From assembly GCF_002742265.1 (NCBI RefSeq), contig NZ_MDGL01000053.1, positions 1-58,864 on the forward strand: a stretch of DNA of 58,864 bases, written 5' to 3'. The stretch comes from Maribacter sp. 4G9 (lineage in GTDB: Bacteria > Bacteroidota > Bacteroidia > Flavobacteriales > Flavobacteriaceae). Below are positions 53,718 to 58,864 of the stretch, in pieces; the stretch's first letter is position 1, and each line of letters starts with the position of its first letter. The position numbers were made by a program, and so were the translations under genes. The notes under the pieces are model-generated. The model worked only from the letters and a program-made list of their open reading frames with translations, ran no database searches and was not told the origin of the DNA.

Positions 53718-53736
53718 ACAGTTGAACGGATATTAT

Positions 53737-53756
53737 TTACATTTGTAGAAATGTAA
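53737..53756. promoter_or_regulatory. Dyad TTACATTT-GTAG-AAATGTAA over the divergent promoter
   Basis: TTACATTTGTAGAAATGTAA has perfect 8-bp arms around GTAG in the 45-nt gap between divergent genes. It includes the -7 box TACATTTG (53738-53745) for the DUF6913-dapA side. It resembles the palindrome at 8439-8458 in form (TTAC-n-TTT...AAA-n-GTAA). Confidence 0.45.
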
Positions 53757-53762
53757 AAATAC

Positions 53763-54296
53763 ATGTTTTTAAAAGGAATTAAGGACAAGTTTAAACAGAA
53801 ATCCGGGCTTAAATTTATAAAGCAGGAGCTGGAAAAACCGGGGTATGTAAGTACCCGTGGGAAAGGGATACGTTCTTTGGGTTGTATTGTGGATCTGGAC
53901 AAGTTTGATACCTCTGACGTGTTCTATCAATTTTTGGATGATTTCTCCTTAAGGCCCAATGCGGTAAAGATCATAGGCTATAAAAGTTATTATGACAAAA
54001 ATTCCCCGTATTCCACTCCCATATTTTCAAATAAGGATTTGGGATGGAACGGTGAGATCCAAAATAGCTACGCGTTGGAGTTCTTAAACAGGGAATACGA
54101 TTTATTGGTGAACTACTATGATGATAATAACCTGTTGTTGAACCTAATGTCCGTTAGGACAAAGGCAAGGATCAAAGTAGGTTTTGGGTCGGTGGGCCCT
54201 GCTTACAATGATCTTATCTTGAACACCCCAATATCCGATTTTAAAACGTTCAAACAAGAATTGAAAAAATATTTAAGCGTTTTTAAGGAAATTTAG
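53763..54296 (+). CDS. DUF6913-type conserved protein
   Basis: The 177-residue soluble protein begins with a basic stretch (GIKDKFKQKSGLKFIKQELEKPGY) and has RGKGIRSLGCIVDLDKF and FLNREYDLLVNYYDDNNLLLNLMSVRTKARIKVGFG. It fits a flavobacterial family that I recall as DUF6913, commonly found directly ahead of dapA. It is 1 nt from dapA here and shares its transcript. Function is unknown. Confidence 0.75.
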   Translation: MFLKGIKDKFKQKSGLKFIKQELEKPGYVSTRGKGIRSLGCIVDLDKFDTSDVFYQFLDDFSLRPNAVKIIGYKSYYDKNSPYSTPIFSNKDLGWNGEIQNSYALEFLNREYDLLVNYYDDNNLLLNLMSVRTKARIKVGFGSVGPAYNDLILNTPISDFKTFKQELKKYLSVFKEI

Positions 54297-54297
54297 T

Positions 54298-55188
54298 ATG
54301 GAAAAATTAAAGGGAACAGGAGTGGCGCTGATAACCCCGTTTACAACGGAGGGCCAAGTGGACGTGGATGCTTTGGCAGAAATCGTATCCTTTAATATTG
54401 AAGGGGGCGTGGACTACCTGGTGGCTTTGGGAACAACGGCAGAATCCGTTACGCTTACCAAACGAGAAAAACAAATGGTCATAGACACCATTTTGGAGAC
54501 CAATAGTGGAAGGCTTCCGGTGGTCATTGGCATTGGGGGGAATAATACGGCGGCCCTTGTCGAGGAACTTCAGACAACGGACCTCTCCCATTTTGATGCC
54601 GTTCTTTCCGTTTCGCCCTACTATAACAGACCTACCCAAGAGGGTATTTATCAACATTTCAAGGCAATCGCGGAAGCTTCTCCCTTGCCGATCATACTGT
54701 ATAATGTGCCCGGGAGGACCGGCAGTAATATGCTACCCGATACAACCCTGAGGTTGGCACGTGATTTTTCCAATATCGTAGCAATTAAGGAGGCCAGTGG
54801 GAATATGGTTCAGGTCATGGAGTTGATTGAGCAGAGACCGGATGGATTTTTGGTTCTTTCAGGGGACGATATTACGGCTTTGCCCACCATATTGGCCGGT
54901 GGGGAAGGGGTAATTTCCGTAATCGGCCAGGGATTGCCATCTGCATTTTCACAAATGGTAGGTTTGGGTATGGACGGCAACAGTGAAGAAGCCTACGAGC
55001 TGCACTATATGATGCAGGAGGGTATGGGCCTTATTTTTGAGGAGGGGAATCCAGCCGGCATCAAGGCTATATTCGAGATTCTGGGTATTTGCAGGGCGTC
55101 TGTACGATTGCCGTTGTTGGAGGCAACCCCAGGCCTAAAGAATAAAATCGCCAACTTTATCGCTTCGCTTACCAAAATTCCTGCTTAG
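54298..55188 (+). CDS. dapA: 4-hydroxy-tetrahydrodipicolinate synthase
   Basis: DapA condenses pyruvate and aspartate semialdehyde in the lysine/diaminopimelate pathway. The 296-residue TIM barrel has the Schiff-base Lys K164 (IVAIKEASGNM), Y135 and GTTAES (45-50), and the YYNRPTQEG loop. It is coupled to the DUF6913 gene (1-nt gap). It is followed by a 110-nt gap before bamD. Confidence 0.95.
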   Translation: MEKLKGTGVALITPFTTEGQVDVDALAEIVSFNIEGGVDYLVALGTTAESVTLTKREKQMVIDTILETNSGRLPVVIGIGGNNTAALVEELQTTDLSHFDAVLSVSPYYNRPTQEGIYQHFKAIAEASPLPIILYNVPGRTGSNMLPDTTLRLARDFSNIVAIKEASGNMVQVMELIEQRPDGFLVLSGDDITALPTILAGGEGVISVIGQGLPSAFSQMVGLGMDGNSEEAYELHYMMQEGMGLIFEEGNPAGIKAIFEILGICRASVRLPLLEATPGLKNKIANFIASLTKIPA

Positions 55189-55286
55189 AACGGTGCGTTA
55201 AATCCATGCCAAATGAAGTGGATGTAACGGTGAATGCCCTTATTTTTGACCGATTAAAAATGTTTTTTAAATCCGTTGATAATCAC

Positions 55287-55294
55287 TAATTTTG
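55287..55294 (+). promoter_or_regulatory. -7 box TAATTTTG of bamD
   Basis: TAATTTTG matches TAnnTTTG. With the usual start a few bases downstream, transcription would begin at about 55299-55302. That argues for the bamD start at ATG 55311 rather than ATG 55299. Confidence 0.5.
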
Positions 55295-55310
55295 CAAAAT
55301 GTTTTTTAAA

Positions 55311-56135
55311 ATGAGACATTTTTTTGTTTTAGGGCTGTTTCTAATGGTTCTCCAATCCTGTAGCGAGTACCAAAAAGTACTCAAGAACGAGGATTTAAAG
55401 GCCAAGTATGATATGGCCGAAAAATTCTACGAAGAAAAGGACTTCAAGCGTGCCAACCGCCTCTTCGAGCAAATAGCACCCAAATATGTGGGCAAGCCCC
55501 AAGGGGAGCGGGTTATGTTCTTTTTGGCCGATAGTTATTTCAAGCGAGGGGACTATAACATGGCTGGTTATCAATTTGAGCGTTTCATAAAATCCTATCC
55601 CAAGAGTGATAAGTTGGCCGAGGCAACCTTTTTAGGGGCAAAGAGTTATTATGAGCTTTCCCCGACCTATTCCTTGGATCAGACCGATACGGACAAGGCC
55701 CTCTTAAAACTGCAGAACTTTATTAACACGTATTCCGAGTCGGAATTTTTTGCCGAAGCCAATGCCATGGCACAGGAGCTTACAAGAAAAAAGGAGAAAA
55801 AGGCGTTTGAGATATTAAAGCAGTATAACAAGCTGGGGGAATTTAATTATGACATGTTGAAATCGGCCATAGCCGCAAGCGATAATTTCATTTCGGATTT
55901 TCCAGGTTCCATATACAGGGAGGATGCTTATTTTGTAAAGGTACAAGCCCTAACCCATTTGGCGATGAATAGTTTTGAAAGCCTTCAGGAGGAACGTCTC
56001 ACGGAAGCCATGGAAGCCTATCAGACCTTAAAAAAGCAATATCCCAGTACCAAATATGAAAAGGAATCCGCGCAGCTATTGGAGCGGATCAACAGGGAAT
56101 TACAGAAATTCAATACAATAGAAGAATCTAAATAA
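55311..56135 (+). CDS. bamD: Outer-membrane assembly lipoprotein BamD
   Basis: BamD is the essential TPR lipoprotein of the beta-barrel assembly complex. Starting at MRHFFVLGLFLMVLQSC the product has 274 residues with lipobox LQSC. It has TPR helices (YDMAEKFYEEKDFKRANRLFEQIAPKY; ADSYFKRGDYNMAGYQFERFIKSYPKSDKLAEATF). An in-frame ATG four codons upstream lies almost at the predicted transcription start. It heads the group bamD-rpoZ-coaBC-DUF4835, all closely spaced. Confidence 0.93.
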   Translation: MRHFFVLGLFLMVLQSCSEYQKVLKNEDLKAKYDMAEKFYEEKDFKRANRLFEQIAPKYVGKPQGERVMFFLADSYFKRGDYNMAGYQFERFIKSYPKSDKLAEATFLGAKSYYELSPTYSLDQTDTDKALLKLQNFINTYSESEFFAEANAMAQELTRKKEKKAFEILKQYNKLGEFNYDMLKSAIAASDNFISDFPGSIYREDAYFVKVQALTHLAMNSFESLQEERLTEAMEAYQTLKKQYPSTKYEKESAQLLERINRELQKFNTIEESK

Positions 56136-56147
56136 CTAGTTTTCATT

Positions 56148-56480
56148 ATGAACATGAACGATTTAAAAAGTTCCAAAGCGCCCGTCTCAACGGTAACCGT
56201 CAATCGAAATGAATTTGATGCCCCTACCAATAATATCTACGAGGCCATTTCCATAACGGCCAAGCGTGCCGTACAGATCAATTCCGAAATTAAAAAGGAA
56301 TTGTTGGAAAAATTGGAAGAGTTCGCCACCTACAGCGATAGCTTGGAGGAGGTTTTTGAGAACAAGGAACAAATTGAGGTTTCCAAGTTCTACGAAAAAC
56401 TTCCCAAACCACATGCTCTGGCCGTAGAGGAGTGGTTGAACGATAAAATTTATCACAGAAATACGGAGAAAGACGCATAA
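56148..56480 (+). CDS. rpoZ: RNA polymerase omega subunit, Rpb6-like (Bacteroidota type)
   Basis: The 110-residue protein has the Rpb6/omega core TNNIYEAISITAKRAVQINSEIKKELLEKLEEFA, which is longer and more divergent than proteobacterial omega. It binds the beta' subunit and helps assemble the enzyme. It lies between bamD (12 nt) and coaBC (5 nt), the usual flavobacterial order. Confidence 0.88.
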   Translation: MNMNDLKSSKAPVSTVTVNRNEFDAPTNNIYEAISITAKRAVQINSEIKKELLEKLEEFATYSDSLEEVFENKEQIEVSKFYEKLPKPHALAVEEWLNDKIYHRNTEKDA

Positions 56481-56485
56481 GGATT

Positions 56486-57691
56486 ATGTTAGGCGGCAAA
56501 AACATCCTTTTAGGCATTACCGGAGGGATAGCAGCCTATAAAACGACCTTTCTCGTCCGTTTATTGATAAAAGCTGGCGCTAACGTGAAGATTGTTCTTT
56601 CCGATAGCGCCAGTTCTTTTGTTTCCCCATTGACTCTGGCTACCCTTTCCAAAAATCCGGTAGTTTCCAATTTTGTAAAGGTGGAAAACAATACCACGGA
56701 TTGGAACAACCATGTGGCCTTGGGCCTTTGGGCAGATATGATGCTGATTGCCCCGGCAACCGCCAATACTTTATCCAAAATGGCCAATGGTGCTGCGGAT
56801 AATCTATTGTTGGCGTGCTACCTTTCCGCCAAGTGTCCGGTTTTCTTTGCCCCGGCAATGGACCTGGACATGTACCAACATCCCACGACCAAAAAATCCT
56901 TTAAGGCCTTGGAATCCTTCGGGAATATTATGATACCCGCTACTTCGGGCGAATTGGCAAGTGGTCTGCACGGGGAAGGAAGAATGGCGGAGCCGGAAGA
57001 CATTGTTACTTTTATCAAAGATTATCTATCGGAAGGACTGCCTCTTAAAGGAAAAAAGGTTCTGATAACTGCAGGTCCTACTTATGAGGCCATTGATCCT
57101 GTACGTTTTATAGGAAATCATTCCTCCGGTTTGATGGGCTTTGAATTGGCTAGGGCTGCAGCAGCGCTGGGTGCTAATGTGATTTTGGTATCGGGGCCTT
57201 CAAAATACAATGTTGAAAATGACGGGATACAATTGATTCGGGTCGTTTCTGCGGATGACATGTATGAGGCTGCCTACGGAAATTATGCCAATGCGGATAT
57301 CGTCATCTGTGCCGCCGCGGTGGCGGATTACAAACCGAAGGTTAGGTCAGAACAGAAAATTAAAAAATCCAATAACGAGCTACAAATCGATCTGGTAAAA
57401 AACAGGGATATCCTGTATTCCTTCGGTCAGGAGAAAAAAAACCAATATCTGGTAGGCTTTGCCCTGGAAACGGAAAATGAACTTGAGAATGCCAAAGCCA
57501 AGCTAAAGCGTAAGAATTTGGATGCCATCGTACTCAATTCACTCAATGACCCAGGAGCCGGATTTGGGGGCAATACCAATAAAATTAGCTTTTTGGATAC
57601 CAATTTGTCTATACAAACGTTTGAATTAAAAACCAAGGCCGCCGTTGCCAAGGATATCCTAAATGAAATCGTTAAAAGACGTTATGCGTAA
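56486..57691 (+). CDS. coaBC: Phosphopantothenoylcysteine decarboxylase / phosphopantothenate-cysteine ligase
   Basis: This bifunctional coenzyme A enzyme has 401 residues. The CoaC flavoprotein half (about 1-180) has GITGGIAAYKTTFLVRLL, a His in NNHVALGLWADMMLIAPATANTLSKMANG and PAMDLDMYQHP, where Asp replaces the Asn of the PxMN motif known from E. coli. The CoaB half has VLITAGPTYEAIDPVRFIGNHSSG and AAVADYKPK. Its end overlaps the DUF4835 gene by 8 nt. Confidence 0.93.
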   Translation: MLGGKNILLGITGGIAAYKTTFLVRLLIKAGANVKIVLSDSASSFVSPLTLATLSKNPVVSNFVKVENNTTDWNNHVALGLWADMMLIAPATANTLSKMANGAADNLLLACYLSAKCPVFFAPAMDLDMYQHPTTKKSFKALESFGNIMIPATSGELASGLHGEGRMAEPEDIVTFIKDYLSEGLPLKGKKVLITAGPTYEAIDPVRFIGNHSSGLMGFELARAAAALGANVILVSGPSKYNVENDGIQLIRVVSADDMYEAAYGNYANADIVICAAAVADYKPKVRSEQKIKKSNNELQIDLVKNRDILYSFGQEKKNQYLVGFALETENELENAKAKLKRKNLDAIVLNSLNDPGAGFGGNTNKISFLDTNLSIQTFELKTKAAVAKDILNEIVKRRYA

Positions 57692-58571
57692 GCTGTTCCC
57701 TGTTATAATTTTAGTTTTTACCTTAGTTTCCCTTCGCGCGCAGGAATTGAACTGTACGGTTACCATAAACTCCGACCAGGTCTCCCAGACCAACCAGCAG
57801 ATATTTAAGACTTTGGAACGCTCCTTGAGCGATTTTGTGAACAAGAACAAATGGACCAACAGGGTATACAAGGAAAATGAACGGGTTAATGCCCAAATGT
57901 TCATCACAATCACGGATTATGAATCGGATCGTTTTAGCGGTAATATTCAAATACAGTCCTCAAGACCCGTTTACAACACATCCTATGAAAGTCCGGTATT
58001 CAACTACAAGGATAACCAATTGAACTTTCAATATATAGAATTTCAACCTCTGGTCTTCAACGAAAATGTTTTTGAATCCAACCTAGTTGCCGTTGTGGCC
58101 TACTATGTATATGTAATCTTAGGGCTGGACGCCGATACGTTCTCTTTGGAAGGTGGTACCGATTTCTATAGAAAGGCACAAAGCATCGTGACCCAGGCAC
58201 AGGGGAGTAATTATAGTGGTTGGACGCAAACTACGGATCGTAGTAGGTTTGAATTAGTAGACAACCTTCTTTCCAATACCTACAAGGAGTACCGGGTGGC
58301 CATGTACAATTACCACAGAAAGGGATTGGATATTTTGGCGGATAACAATAGTACAGGAAAACAGATTATAGCCGGCACCATGAACCTGTTCCAGATCATG
58401 ATCAATAGAAGGCCCAATGCCTTTTTGATACAGACCTTTTTCGATGCAAAATCCGAAGAAATCCAGAATATTTTCTCCGATGGTCCCAAGGTGGATATCG
58501 TAAAGCTGAAGGAGACCCTCAACAAAATTGCCCCTTTGTATTCCAGCACCTGGAACGAAATCAAGTATTGA
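57684..58571 (+). CDS. DUF4835 family exported protein (PorD-type, type IX secretion associated)
   Basis: The product has 295 residues from MRKLFPVIILVFTLVSLRAQ, a signal peptide cleaved after RA. The mature protein starts ELNCTVTINSDQVSQTNQQIFKTLERSLSDFVNKNKWT, the DUF4835 signature; related proteins are named PorD in type IX secretion studies. An upstream in-frame ATG at 57663 would delay the signal peptide and is not chosen. It overlaps coaBC by 8 nt. Downstream lie a word repeat and an IS5-family insertion in place of a further same-strand gene. Confidence 0.8.
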   Translation: MRKLFPVIILVFTLVSLRAQELNCTVTINSDQVSQTNQQIFKTLERSLSDFVNKNKWTNRVYKENERVNAQMFITITDYESDRFSGNIQIQSSRPVYNTSYESPVFNYKDNQLNFQYIEFQPLVFNENVFESNLVAVVAYYVYVILGLDADTFSLEGGTDFYRKAQSIVTQAQGSNYSGWTQTTDRSRFELVDNLLSNTYKEYRVAMYNYHRKGLDILADNNSTGKQIIAGTMNLFQIMINRRPNAFLIQTFFDAKSEEIQNIFSDGPKVDIVKLKETLNKIAPLYSSTWNEIKY

Positions 58572-58573
58572 AA

Positions 58574-58646
58574 TTAGTGAGTTAGGGAACTAGTGATTAG
58601 TGAACTAGGATTTAGTGGGCTAGGAGCTGTTGAACTAGTGGGTTAA
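58574..58646 (+). repeat. TTAGTGAACTAG-type word repeat
   Basis: The words TTAGTGA, GTTAGGGAACTAGTGA, TTAGTGAACTAGGA, TTTAGTGGGCTAGGA and GAACTAGTGGGTTAAAA follow each other immediately after the DUF4835 gene. It is an opposite-strand relative of 52875-52920. No coding potential is seen. Confidence 0.55.
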
Positions 58647-58691
58647 AACGGAATTGACACTTGTTCTTTTATTTTTTATCTCCGAAGTGGT

Positions 58692-58864
58692 TTAAACTTT
58701 TATTTTTTTCTTTTTCTTGAATTTTTTCAACGCTATCGCAATGAATGCCAAATAGTTGAATCCTTTCCAGCTTTCGGTGGTCGTATCGAACCTGTTGAGC
58801 AGGGAACGGTAGCTGTCCATCCATGCATTCGCCCTTTCCACGGCATATCTTTCATCGTATAGGT
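58692..58864 (-). CDS. IS5-family transposase, C-terminal fragment (runs off the right edge)
   Basis: The minus-strand frame enters from the right edge and ends with TAA at 58692-58694, giving 57 residues. The segment RYAVERANAWMDSYRSLLNR followed by FDTT matches the conserved Y-x2-R-x3-E region of IS5-family DDE transposases, and E in AVER is the probable third catalytic residue. The C-terminus is very basic (KKFKKKKKIKV). The rest lies outside the window, and the terminal repeat was not identified. Confidence 0.8.
   Translation of the reverse strand, partial: LYDERYAVERANAWMDSYRSLLNRFDTTTESWKGFNYLAFIAIALKKFKKKKKIKV

Noticed and set aside
1..58864. CRISPR array, tRNA or rRNA genes, prophage or integron sequences
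   Set aside because: No regularly spaced direct repeats, no T-loop GGTTCGA-type signatures with cloverleaf context, and no phage or integrase genes were seen when reading the intergenic gaps.

Overview
The window is a chromosomal segment of a member of the Bacteroidota, almost certainly family Flavobacteriaceae (a marine type fits best; genus not decided). The reasons are AT-rich intergenic DNA, -7 promoter boxes of the Bacteroidota form TAnnTTTG, type IX secretion genes (a PorX-type response regulator with a PglZ domain and a DUF4835/PorD-type protein), an Rpb6-like omega subunit, a fused lpxC/fabZ gene, two lpxD-like genes and several small protein families typical of flavobacteria. The segment lies between two insertion-sequence remnants: the 3' end of an IS1595-family transposase at the left edge and the 3' end of an IS5-family transposase at the right edge.

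Layout. 0.2-5.2 kb: minus-strand outer-membrane uptake locus (small HxxxH/CxxC membrane protein, TonB-dependent receptor, acidic lipoprotein) and three conserved small proteins. 5.2-8.5 kb: serC-serA and a LuxC-type reductase, divergent from a ferredoxin. 8.5-16.6 kb: ychF, parE, parC, mscL and a di-iron hydroxylase. 16.6-28.9 kb: mixed housekeeping and catabolic genes (Tat-exported Gfo/Idh/MocA protein, M14 peptidase, Lrp regulator, two small conserved proteins, aroB, proline dehydrogenase, alanine dehydrogenase, tsaE, porX). 29.1-39.98 kb: HD-domain protein, lpxD-lpxC/fabZ-lpxA-efp-lpxD2, sucD, fabG, a VWA membrane protein and a prohibitin-like protein. 40.0-49.1 kb: the complete histidine operon hisGDCBHAF-IE, carrying three passenger genes (DinB, four-helix-bundle protein, one-cysteine racemase). 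49.1-53.7 kb: accessory genes, including a DUF1080 lipoprotein gene broken by an in-frame TAG and a 5'-nucleotidase split over two genes. 53.8-58.6 kb: DUF6913-dapA, bamD-rpoZ-coaBC-DUF4835.

Main discoveries. (1) In front of hisG there is a complete classical transcription attenuator: an 18-residue leader peptide with three consecutive His codons, a protector hairpin, an antiterminator pairing and a 13-bp terminator with a U-tract. (2) A G/C-rich palindromic repeat, also present as an inverted pair between ychF and parE, lies in frame in the first codons of hisB and hisA and gives both enzymes similar N-terminal extensions. A second repeat type forms the last nine codons of hisD. This resembles protein-coding palindromic elements. 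(3) A 43-codon single-TM small gene with its own promoter and terminator lies at 26.7 kb. Other points are dyads centred on divergent promoters, a 12-bp inverted repeat just ahead of a conserved small gene, and word-like degenerate intergenic repeats. No tRNA, rRNA or CRISPR array was seen. All family names come from reading motifs, not from a database search.
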